Part shown: positions 11,831 through 21,342 of the stretch, one piece after another
How positions within the stretch are numbered: the stretch's first letter is position 1
Layout: each line of letters starts with the position of its first letter
From: Delphinapterus leucas
Lineage: Eukaryota; Chordata; Mammalia; Artiodactyla; Monodontidae
Direction of reading: 5' to 3'
Assembly: GCF_002288925.2 (NCBI RefSeq)
Contig: NW_022097993.1
Location: forward strand, 12,066,071 to 12,130,070
DNA: 64,000 nt
Made by a program: the position numbers and the translations under genes
The notes under the pieces: generated by a model
The model's database searches: none
What the model was told of the DNA's origin: nothing
Seen by the model: the letters and a program-made list of their open reading frames with translations, nothing else

Positions 11831-12169
11831 CCGGGGGAAAACAACAGCTGGAAGGCTGAAAAAAAGAAGAAGTACAGAGATTTTAGCAGCTACCCTGATG
11901 CTGGAGAGATAGAGTTTGGAGTTTGATTCCCACCAATGTTTGGGAAACACCCCAAGCTTTCCATGGAATCCAGAAGGCCATGGTTTAGGAATGAGACCCA
12001 TGTCTCAGGAGAAAGGGCAGAACTGAAATGCACCAGCTTTATTTAACAAAGCCTGAAACCACACCTCCACACTCTCAACGTGATCTGCCAACAATTTAAT
12101 TATTTGCAGGAACAAAACTCAATACTTTTCAGAGGAAGTTAACACAGTTTTTTACTGGAAGCCAAGTGC
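11831..12169. other. No recognised feature
   Basis: No gene and no repeat that I can name. Confidence 0.45.
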
Positions 12170-12300
12170 ACAAATAGATCAGTAGGATGGAATAGCTCAG
12201 AAACAAACCCAGATAAACATAATGTATCAGGTAGTACTCTGTTCAATTGCATTTAATTGAGAACAAAAACAAAAAATGGAACCCTCAGATAACTCTTGCT
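12170..12300 (+). mobile_element. Possible decayed L1 ORF2 fragment
   Basis: 'caaatagatcagtaggatgg' and 'agaaacaaaccc' resemble the ORF2 stretch 'agatcaatggaacagaatag ... agaaataaaccc'. Short and diverged. Confidence 0.35.
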
Positions 12301-12317
12301 TAAAAACCTCCACAATG

Positions 12318-12533
12318 GGGCTTCCCTGGTGGCACAGTGGTTGAGAGTCCGCCTGCCGATGCAGGGGACACGGGTTCGTGCCCCGGTCCGGGAAGATCCC
12401 ACATGCCGCGGAGCAGCTGGGCCTGTGAGCCATGGCCGCTGAGCCTGCGCGTCCGGAGCCTGTGCTCTGCAACGGGAGAGACCAAAGCAGTGAGAGGCCT
12501 GCGTACCACACAAAAAAAAAAAATTCAAAAAAA
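12318..12533 (+). mobile_element. CHR-superfamily SINE, short-body type
   Basis: A complete copy with tRNA-Glu head, GC-rich body and two A-runs. Perfect 16-bp TSD 'aaaaacctccacaatg' at 12302-12317 and 12534-12549. One of the cleanest insertions in the window. Confidence 0.97.
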
Positions 12534-12559
12534 AAAAACCTCCACAATGCACCATCTAC

Positions 12560-12965
12560 AAGGCTTAGTATACAATTAAAAAAATTTCTAGGTATATGAT
12601 AAAACAGAAAATGTAATTCATAGTCAAGAGGAAAATATGGTTAACAGAAACAGAATAGCAGATCACCCAGATAATAAAATTAGCATGTTTAATATGTTAA
12701 CAAATCTACAGAAAAATATGGAAGCAGTGGGAAGAAATTAAGAAATTTCGGTAAAAAGAATCAAATGGAAATCCTAGAACTAAAAAATTACAATATCTGA
12801 ATAAAAACTTAATTGTATGATATTAATAGGTTGTATAACTACAGCATACTTGGACTTAACATTTTAATTCTAAAAAATCTATCCAGAGGAAAGAAATATG
12901 TGAAGATAGATATTCAATGATATACATATATGTGTGTTTATAATAAAAAATAAACATTCTGGTCT
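12560..12965 (+). mobile_element. Decayed ancient L1 fragments
   Basis: 12600-12820 follows the region upstream of and inside ORF1 of old L1 ('aaatggaaatcctagaacta', 'caatatctgaataaaaac'). 12870-12960 looks like an old L1 ORF2 end ('tctatccagaggaaagaaat'). Both are on the + strand, opposite to the old L1 that begins at 12966. Confidence 0.5.
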
Positions 12966-13280
12966 GTTGACATTTAAAGTGGTTATTGACAGGTGTATAC
13001 TTATTGCCATTTTTTTACTTGTTTTCCTAGTTATTTTCTGTTCTTTTCTTCTTTTTGTTTCATTCCTTGTGGTTTGATGATTTTCTTTAGTGATATGTTT
13101 TTGTTCCTTTCTCTCTAGTTTTTGTGTGTCTATTTGTAGGTTTTTGATTTGTGGTTACCATTGGGTCCCTACATGTTATCTTATAACTACATCAACTTGT
13201 TTTAAACTAATAGTCATTTAAGTTCAAACACATTCTGCAGATCTACGTTTTTTATTCTCATTTCCCATGTTTTGTGTTTT
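12966..13280 (-). mobile_element. Ancient L1, ORF1-ORF2 junction part (left half of split element)
   Basis: Read in reverse this is the spacer between ORF1 and ORF2 of an old L1, with 'tttgtggttaccattgg' and 'gtggtttgatgattttcttt' as recognisable blocks. The younger L1 at 13281-17740 split it, and it resumes at 17741. Confidence 0.65.
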
Positions 13281-13505
13281 ACTTTTTCTTTTTTTTAATT
13301 TAATTTTATTATTTTCTTAATACAGCAGGTTCTTATTAGTTATCTATTTTATACATATTAGTGTATATATGTCAATCCCAATCTCCCAATTTATCCCACA
13401 CCAGCGCCCTCCTGCCCCCCATTTTCCCTTCTGGGTGTCCATACATTTGTTCTCTACATCTGTGTCTACTTCTGCCCTGCAAACCAGTTTATCTGTACCA
13501 TTTTT

Positions 13506-16346
13506 CTAGGTTCCACATATATGCGTTAATGTACGATATTTATTTTTCTCCTTCTGACTTACTTCGCTCTGTATGACAGTCTCTAGGTCCATCCACATCT
13601 CTACAAATGGCCCAATTTCGTTTCTTTTTATGGCTGAGTAATATTCCATTGTATATATGTACCACATCTTCTTTATCCATTCATCTGTCGATGGGCATCT
13701 AGTTTGCTTCCATGACCTGGCTATTGTAAATAGTGCTACAATGAACATTGGGGTGCATGTGTCTTTTTGAATTATGGTTTTCTCTGGGTATATGTCCAGT
13801 AGTGGGATTGCTGGGTCATATGGTAATTCTATTTTTAGTTTTTTAAGGAACCTCCATACTGTTCACCATAGTGGCTGTATCAATTTACATTCCCACCAGC
13901 TGTGCAAGAGGGTTCCCTTTTCTCCACACCCCCTCCAGCAGTTGTTGTTTGTAGATTTTCTGATGATGCCCATTCTAACCAGTATGAGGTGATATCTCAT
14001 TGTGGTTTTGATTTGCATTTCCCTAATAGTTAGTGATGTTGAGCATCTTTTCATGTGCCTCTTGGCCATCTGTATGTCTTCTTTGGAGAAATGTCTATTT
14101 AGGTCTTCTGCCCATTTTTGGATTGGGTTATTTGTTTTTTTAATGATGAGCTGCATGAGCTGTTTATATATTTTGGAGATTAATCCTTTGTCTCTTGATT
14201 CACTTGCAAATATTTTCTCCCATTCTGGGGGTTGTCTTTTTGTATTGTTTATAGTTTCCTTTGCTGTGCAAAAGCTTTTAAGTTTCATTAAGTCCCATTT
14301 GTTTATATTGTCTTTATTTTCATTACTCTAGGAGGTGGGTCAAAAATGGTCTTGCTGTGATTCATGTCAAAGAGTGTTCTTCCTATGTTTTCCTCTAAGA
14401 ATTTTATAGTGTCCAGTCTTACATTTAGGTCTTTAACCCATTTTAAGTTTATTTTTGTGTATGGTGTTACAGAGTGATCTAAGTTCATTCTTTTACGTGT
14501 AGCTGTCCAGTTTTCCCAGCACCACTTACAGAAGAGGCTGTATTTTCTCCATTGTATTTTCTTGCCTCCTTTATTATAGATTAGTTGACCATAGGTGTGT
14601 GGATTTACCTTTGGGCTTTCTGTCCTTTTCCTTTGATCTACATTTCTGTTTTTGTGCCAGTACCATATTGTCTTCATTATTGTAGCTTTGTAGTATAGTC
14701 TGAAGTCAGGGAGTCTGATTCCTCCAGATCCATTTACTTCCCTCAAGATTGCTTTGGCTATTTGGGATCTTTTTTGTCTCTATATAAATTTTAAGAATTT
14801 TTTCTTCTAGTTCTGTAAAAAATGCCATTGGTAATTTAATAGGGATTGCATTGAATCTATAGATTGCTTTGGGTAGTATAGTCATTTTCACAATATTGAT
14901 TCTTCCAATCCAAGAACATGTTATATCTCTCCATCTGTTTGTGTCATCTTTGATTTCTTTCATCAGTGTCTTATAGTTTTCTGAGTATAGGTCTTTTACC
15001 TCCTTAGTTAGGTTTATTACTAGGTATTTATTCTTTTCGTTGCAATGGTGAATGGGATTGTTTCCTTAATTCTCTTTCTGATATTTTGTTGTTAGTGTAT
15101 AGGAATGCAAGAAATTTCTGTACATTAATTTTGTATCCTGCAACTTTACCAAATTCATTGATTAGCTCTAGTAGTTTTAGGTGACATCTTTAGGATTATC
15201 TATGTATAGTATCATGTCATCTGCAAACAGTGACAGTTTTACTTCTTCTTTTCCAATTTGGATTCCTTTTATTTCTTTTCCTTCTCTGATTGCCGTGGCT
15301 AGGACTTCCAGATGCTTTCGGTTTTTCACCATTGAGAATGATGTTTGCTGTGGGTTTGTCGTATATGGTCTTTATTATGTTGAGGTAGGTTCCCTCTATG
15401 CCCACTTTCTGGAGAGTTTTTTTTATCATAAATAGGTGTTGAATTTTGTCAAAAGCTTTTTCTGCATCTATTGAGATGATCATGTGGTTTTTAATCTTCA
15501 ATTTGTTAATATGGTGTATCACATTGATTGATTTTTGTACATTGAAGAATCCTTGCATCCCTGGGATAAACCCCACTTGATCATGGTGTACAATCCTTTT
15601 AATGTGTTGTTGGATTCTGTTTGCTAGTATTTTGTTGAGGTTTTTTGCATTTATATTCATAAGTGATATTGGTCTGTAATATTCTTTTTCTGTAGTATCT
15701 TTGTCTTGTTTTGGTATCAGGGTGATGGTGTCCTAGTAGAATGAGTTTGGGAGTGTTCCTCCCTCTGCTATATTTTGGAAGAGTTTGAGAAGGATGGGTC
15801 TTAGCTCTTCTCTAAATGTTTGATAGAATTTGCCTGTGAAGCCATCTGGTCCTGGGTTTCTGTTTGTTGGAAGATTTTTAATGACAGTCTCAATTTCAGT
15901 GCTTGTGACTGGTCTGTTTATATTTTCCATTTCTTCCTGGTTCAGTCATGGAAGGTTGTGATTTTCTAAGAATTTGTCCATTTCTTCCAGGTTGTCCATT
16001 TTATTGGCATATCATTGCTTCTAGTCATCTCTCATGATCCTTCGTATTTCTGCAGTGTCAATTGTTACTTCTCCTTTTTCATTTCTAATTCTATTGATTT
16101 GAGTCTTTTCCCATTTTTTCTTGATGAGTCTGGCTAATGGTTTATCAATTTTGTTTATCTTCTCAAAGAACCAGCTTTTAGTTTTATTGATCTTTGCTGT
16201 TGTTTCCTTCATTTCTTTTTCATTTAATTTCTGATCTTATCTTTACGATTTCTTTCCTTCTGCTAACTTTGGTGCTTTTTTTGTTCTTCTTTATCTAATT
16301 GCTTTTGGTGTAAGGTTAGCTTGTTTATTTGAGATGTTTCTTGTTT
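13506..16346 (-). pseudogene. L1 ORF2 remnant lacking endonuclease
   Basis: Reverse-transcriptase domain and C-terminus of ORF2 on the minus strand. It ends near 13506 with a THICG-type terminus. Visible parts are the entry region (WFFEKINKIDKPLARL near 16120-16175), catalytic DAEKAFD near 15455-15475, and reversed 'gtcatctgcaaacag' near 15220 coding FADD. Stops and frameshifts break it into several short frames. The endonuclease domain is absent because of the internal deletion, so the copy could never have encoded a complete L1 enzyme after that deletion. Confidence 0.9.
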
Positions 16347-16860
16347 TTAACTATAATCTCTTCAAATATTTTCTCGGGTCCTTTCTCTCTCTCTTCTCCT
16401 TCTGGGACCCCTATAATGCGAGTGTTGGTGCATTTAATGTTGTCCCAGAGGTCTCTTAGGCTGTCTTCATTTCTTTTCATTCTTTTTCTTTATTCTGTTC
16501 CATGACATTGAATTCCACCATTTTGTCTTCCAGGTCACTTATCTGTTCTTTTGCCTCAGTTATTCTGCTACTGCTTCCTTCTGGTGTATTTTTCATTTCA
16601 GTTATTGTATTGTTCATCTCTGTTTGTTCTTTAATTCTTCTAGGTCTTTGTTAAACATTTCTTGCATCTTCTTGATCTTTGCCTCCATTCTTTTTCCGAG
16701 GTCCTGGATCATCTTCACTATCATTATTCTAGTTTCCTTTTCTGGAAGGTTGCCTATCTCCACTTCATTTAGTTATTTTTCTGGGGTTTTACCTTGTTCC
16801 TTCATCTGGTACAAAGTCCTCTACTTTTTCATTTTGTCTGTCTTTCTGTGAATGTGGTTT
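16347..16860 (-). pseudogene. L1 ORF1 N-terminal fragment
   Basis: Minus-strand ORF1 remnant, the RNA-binding chaperone of L1. It shows the charged coiled-coil part (EAKIKKMQEMF region near 16640-16690) and the start of the RNA-recognition domain near 16400-16425 (RIIGVPEGEE-like). It stops at the join to ORF2 near 16347, so the C-terminal half is missing. In-frame stops are present. Confidence 0.8.
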
Positions 16861-17740
16861 TTGTTCCACAGGCTGCAGGATTGTGGTTATTGCTTCTGCT
16901 CTCTGCCCTCTGGTGGGTGAGGTTATCTAAGAGGCTTGTGCAAGTTTCCTGATGGGAGGGACTAGTGGTGGGTAGAGCTTGGTGTTACTCTGGTGGGCAA
17001 AGCTCAGAAAAACTTTTATCCACTTGTCTGCTGATGGGTGTGGCTGAGTTCTCTCCATGTTGGTTGTTTGGCCTGAGGTGACTCAGCCCTGGAGGCTACA
17101 GGCTCTTTGGTGGGGTTAATGGTGGACTCCAGGGGGGCTCATGCCCAGGAGTACTTCCTAGAGCTTCTGCTGCCAGTGTCCTTGTCCTCACGGTGAGCCA
17201 CAGCCACCCCCCGCCTCTGCAGTAGACCCTCCAACACCAGCAGGTAGGTGTGGTTCAGTCTCCCCTGTGGTCACTGCTCCTTCCCCTGGGTCCTGTTGTG
17301 CACACTACTTTGAGTGTGCCCTCCATGAGTGGAGTCTCTGTTTCCCCTAGTCCTGTCAAAGTCCTGTAGTCAAGTCTGCTAGCCTTCAAAGTCTGATTCT
17401 CTTGGAATTCCTCCTCCCACTGTTGGACCCCCGGCTTGGGAAGAGTGACGTGGGGCTCAGAACCTTCACTTCAGTGGGTGGACTTCTGTGGTATAATTGT
17501 TCTCCAGTTTGTGAGTCACCCACCCAGTGGTTATGGGATTTGATTTGATTGTGATTATGCCCCTCTTACCATCTCATTGCAGTTTCTCTTTTGTCTTTGG
17601 ATGTGGGGTGTCTTTTTTGGTTAGTTCCAGTGTCTTTCTGTCAATGATTGTTCAGCAGTTAGTTATGATTCTGGTGCTCTCACAAGAGGGAGTGAGCATA
17701 CATCCTTCTACTCTGCTATCTTGAACCAATTTCCCCCAAT
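16861..17740 (-). promoter_or_regulatory. L1 5' UTR with presumed internal promoter
   Basis: About 880 bp upstream of the ORF1 remnant, more GC-rich than the surroundings, and beginning with a run of G on its own strand next to the right TSD. L1 5' UTRs carry an internal RNA polymerase II promoter. Activity of this copy cannot be judged from sequence. It is the only L1 5' UTR that I see in the window. Confidence 0.6.
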
Positions 17741-17751
17741 TTTTGTGTTTT

Positions 17752-18625
17752 TTATTTTATGTTTTATACCATCATGTTTATCCCTTATCTGTTTATTGTC
17801 GTTATACAACTGTACTTGATTTTACAATTTTTGTCTTTTAATCTCTGTACTATCTTATTTAAGTGGTTTATCCATAGCCTTCACTATATATTTTCCTTTA
17901 GTAGGGAATTTTCCCTTTCCTATAACTTCTTACTTCTTGTTGTAATATTTTCTTTTCCACTTAGAGAAGACCCTTTAACATTTCTTTTAGGGTAGGTTTG
18001 AACATTTTTAGCTTTTGCTTGTCTAAGAAGTTCTTCATCTCTCCTTCAATTCTGAATGATAATCTTGCTGGATAGAGTGTCCTAGGTTGCAGGTGTTTCC
18101 CTTTCAGCACTTTGACTACACCACTCCCTTCAGGCCTGCAACATTTCTGTAGAAAAATCAGCTAATAGCCTTATGAGGGTTCCCTTGTTCTCTTTGTTTT
18201 TCTCTTGCTGCTTTTGGAATTCTCTCTTTATCTTTAAGTTTTGCCATTTTAACTATGATATGTCTTGGTGTGCGTCTGTTTAGGTTTATCTTGTTTGGGA
18301 CCCTTTGTGCTCCCTGTACCTGGATATATGTTTCCTTCTTCAGGTTTGGAGCATTTCAGCCATAATTTCCTCAAATGCATTTTTGATCCCTTCCTGTCTT
18401 CTCCTTCTGGGACCCCTATAATGCAAATGTTGGTATGCTTGTTGTTGTCTCGGAGGTGCTTTAAACTGTTCTCATTTTTAAAAATTTGTTTTTCATTTTG
18501 CTGTTCCGATTGGGTGATTTCCATTATTTTATCTTCCAGATCATGTATGCGTTCTTCTGTATCACCTAGTCTGCTGTTAATGAGAAGGTCCTTTGCCAAG
18601 TTGTGCTTCACTGATAGAATATGTA
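17752..18625 (-). mobile_element. Ancient L1, ORF1 part (right half of split element)
   Basis: Continues the old L1 seen at 12966-13280. In reverse it reads ORF1 and its 3' end. Blocks include 'cttctgggacccctataatg' (RNA-recognition region) and 'gataatcttgctggatagag' (C-terminal region). Confidence 0.75.
18249..18611 (-). pseudogene. Ancient L1 ORF1 remnant
   Basis: An open frame of 120 codons on the minus strand, with a coiled coil (DTEERIHDLEDKIMEI) followed by the conserved start of the RNA-recognition domain (NICIIGVPEGEDRKG). This is ORF1 of the older L1. The frame fails downstream, where only fragments of the C-terminal domain can be followed to about 17950. Confidence 0.75.
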
Positions 18626-18639
18626 AAGCCTTTAATAAT

Positions 18640-18890
18640 TATCATGTAGATACATGTTTCTCACTATGATATCTGTAATATGTTAAGTGAGGAAAAGCAG
18701 GTTTCAAAGTAAAATTCATAGTATGATCATACCTTTGTTGGAATTTAACATTACACACATTCATACACATGTGTATAGAAATAAGTCTCAGATAATAAGC
18801 ATCAAAATATTAAGCATGGTTATCTGTGGGTGGTCAAATTACAAGTGATATTTTTATTGTTCATCTGGGTTTCCTAAGCAAAATAATACA
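18640..18890 (+). mobile_element. Ancient L1M 3'-end fragment
   Basis: 'atatgttaagtgaggaaaag', 'tagtatgatcatacctttg' and 'ggttatctgtgggtggtc' match the tail of old L1 subfamilies on the + strand. The SINE at 18909 interrupts or follows it. Confidence 0.5.
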
Positions 18891-18908
18891 AGTTAAAGAC
18901 AGTTTCTG

Positions 18909-19263
18909 GGGACTTCCCTGGTGGTGCAGTGGTTAAGAATCCACCTGCCGATGCAGGGGACATGGGTTCAAGCCCTGGTCTGGGAGTATCCCACATGCCA
19001 CGGAGCAACTAAGCCTGTGCGCCACAACTACTGAACCTGCACTCTAGAGCCCATGAGCCACAACTACTGAGCCCACGTGTCACAACTACTGAAGCCTGCA
19101 TGCCTAGAGCCCATGGTCTGCAACAAGACAAGCCACCTCAATGAGAAGCCCACACACCGCAACAAAGGGTAGCCCCAGCTCACTGCAACTAGAGAAAGCC
19201 CACACAGAGCAATGAAGACCCAGTGCAGCCAAAAATTAATTAATTAAAAATAAATAAATAAAT
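18909..19263 (+). mobile_element. CHR-superfamily SINE, long-body type
   Basis: A complete copy with tRNA-Glu head, long body of repeated 'ccacaactactgarcc' units, and 'aataaataaata' tail. TSD 'acagtttctg' at 18899-18908 and 19264-19273. Confidence 0.95.
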
Positions 19264-19273
19264 ACAGTTTCTG

Positions 19274-20388
19274 TAGACTTTTTATACCCCTCCTGTGTTC
19301 TGGCTATATTCCTTGTCATCAGCTTATTGAGTAAAATAATCTTTAGAAAAATGAAGGGTTACTGCCGTGTAACAATTAGCGTCTCTTTTGAGGGGCACTT
19401 TGGGTTAAACAGGTTTCTGTGGGCTGGCATGTTCACTGTGTATAATGCTGACAGTAGGAGAAAATGAATCTGGGGTTCCAAATAACATTCTTAGGAATAA
19501 AAAATGTTGCAGGATAAGAACTTCTCATTCTTTTCTAGTCACTCTGTCCCTTTGGCAACCACTTGCTCTTTGGGCCATTGTGAGTCTCTGAATAAACAAG
19601 AGACAATCTGTGCTCATACTTTGAGTGGCAAGTTTAATATAGACAATCCGAAAATTTGAGAAAAGATTCCATCCACTCCCTCTGAGCTTTTTTTCCCCTC
19701 AAGTTGGCTAAAGCTCTTCCCACTGTGGTTGGGCTCAAACTTGTGTACATGGAGCTCTCTTGGTGCGGTTCAGTACCAGCATCCTGTGGAGCTCAGTCCA
19801 TCGTAAGCCATGAGAGCTCCTTTTAGAATCTCACCTTCTGTTTTTGGGTTATGTAGACAACTGCACTCATGTGAGAGCAATACACAAATTTGTTACCAGG
19901 AGTGTAAGCTGCTTGAATTCTGTAACAGGAAGGAAGAAAATCAGAAACTGTGCCACATTTAGATTAAGCGTTGGGGAAAAAATGTGGGGAATTACATTGG
20001 CAATATGCTATTTCATGCTGAAACAGTAAAACTGAATGTCCATAAGGACAGTGTAGTCAAAGCCCAATGAATAACTAAACATGTTTCCTGTCTCCCTAGT
20101 TTGGAAAACCATAGGTCCCTTTTAGCTATTGGTGTTGAAATTTTTTAAAATTATTACAGGTTGTCCTTACTTTGCACAGCTGTGGAGGAACAGTAAATGG
20201 CTGTGCCAGCTGACACCAAGCATGGAGATCTTAATCATAATTGGGAAAATTTATGATTGTTCTGTGCTATTAGAAACTGTCATCAAAACACTTAAAACTC
20301 TCTTACCATTGGTTTTAAGTATATAGGGAGATGTTTTTAAATACTAAAACTAATATTTATTTAACATACTGCTATTTAAAATATCAGA
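19274..20388. other. No recognised feature
   Basis: No exon, RNA gene or repeat that I can name. Confidence 0.5.
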
Positions 20389-20572
20389 GGGAACTTCCCT
20401 GGTGGTCCAGTGGTTAAGACCCTGCCTTCCAATGCAGGGGGTATGGGTTCGATCCCTGGTTGGGGAGTTAAGATCCCACATGCCTCGTGGCCAAAAAAAC
20501 AAAAACATAAAACAGAAGCAATATTGTAACAAATTCAATAAAGGGTTTAAAAATGGTCCACATCAAAAAAAA
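20389..20572 (+). mobile_element. tRNA-Glu SINE, older short form
   Basis: Head 'aacttccctggtggtccagt', then 'gatccctggttggggagt' and 'agatcccacatgcctcgtgg', followed by an A-rich tail. This is the form shared more widely in cetartiodactyls. No clear TSD, which suits an older insertion. Confidence 0.88.
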
Positions 20573-20589
20573 TTAGAAACATTAATAAT

Positions 20590-20840
20590 GAAAGTTTCAT
20601 TTATTTGTAAAAAACTTACCAAGGGTAGCTTGAACAGTGATGCCCTTATTGTTGTCGTATAACTAACCGCCTTGGCCAATTATCACATTCCTTCGTAAAT
20701 CTGGATCAGCTTCCCATGTTGTATCCTTTTCCCTTTCAATGTTGTGAAATATCTCCAAGAATTTCTTTAATGAGACATTTTTGCCAGCATCACTTCCTCT
20801 AAGACATCGTCCTCCTTTTCCTCACCACCGTCTTCTTCCT
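20590..20840 (-). pseudogene. Probable Tigger/pogo-like transposase C-terminal relic
   Basis: A minus-strand frame reads KKFLEIFHNIEREKDTTW, then EADPDLRRN, then a stop, then YDNNKGITVQATLGKFF. This resembles the C-terminal end of Tigger-group (pogo-type) DNA transposases as I know it. Upstream, the frame shifts into an acidic run (EEDGGEEKEDD) and a 14-bp repeat. It is broken by at least one stop and one frame change. An alternative is a retrocopy of a host gene domesticated from such a transposase. No terminal inverted repeats seen. Confidence 0.4.
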
Positions 20841-20880
20841 GTCTGTCCACACCTGTCTGTCCACACCTGTCTGTCCACAG
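20839..20880. repeat. 14-bp tandem repeat, three copies
   Basis: Unit 'ctgtctgtccacac' at 20839-20852, 20853-20866 and 20867-20880. The last differs at its final base. Since 14 is not a multiple of 3, each added copy changes the reading frame of the relic. Confidence 0.95.
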
Positions 20881-21032
20881 CCTCACCTCCACTAGGCTCT
20901 CCGGCTGTAGGTCTAGAGCCTCCCCAATGGTAGCTGTGCCAGTGTCCCCACAGTCAGCTGGGACTCCGTGCAAGTTCCAGTGAAATATCTCTCCCAGTGT
21001 AATCACCCCTCATTTCTTTGCTGCACTTGCAT

Positions 21033-21332
21033 TTTTTTCCTTCACTTCTTTATTGGAGTATAATTGCTTTACAATGGTGTGTTAGTTTCTGCTGTATAAC
21101 AAAGTGAATCAGCTATAGGTATACATATATCCCCATACCTCCTCCCTCTTGCATCTCCCTCCCGCCCTCCCTATCCCACCCCTCTAGGGGGTCACAAAGC
21201 ATCGAGTTGATCTCCCTGTGCTATGCAGCTGCTTCCCACTAGCCATCCATTTTACATTTGGCACTGTATACATGTCAGTTCTACTCTCTTACTTCATCCC
21301 AGCTTCCCCTTCTCCCCTGTGTCCTCAAGTCA
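21033..21332 (-). mobile_element. L1 3' end, strongly 5'-truncated
   Basis: About 300 bp of L1 3' UTR in reverse (type a, 'ttctttattggagtataatt'). Near-TSD 'gcacttgcat' (21023-21032) and 'gcactttcat' (21333-21342). Confidence 0.92.
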
Positions 21333-21342
21333 GCACTTTCAT

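Larger units (their letters stand above)
13281..17740 (-). mobile_element. L1 with 5' UTR and 3' end but deleted middle
   Basis: A minus-strand L1 of about 4.46 kb keeping both termini. The 3' end (type c, 'acagcaggttcttattag') is at the left. The 5' end, in reverse 'ctgctatcttgaaccaattt' then 'ccccc', is at the right. TSD 'ttttgtgtttt' occurs at 13270-13280 and 17741-17751. A full L1 would be over 6 kb. ORF1 joins ORF2 directly near 16347, so the ORF1 C-terminus and the ORF2 endonuclease are missing. Confidence 0.93.

Noticed and set aside
20839..20880. CRISPR-like short repeats
   Set aside because: Three 14-bp units are directly adjacent with no spacers, in a mammalian genome. A simple tandem repeat.
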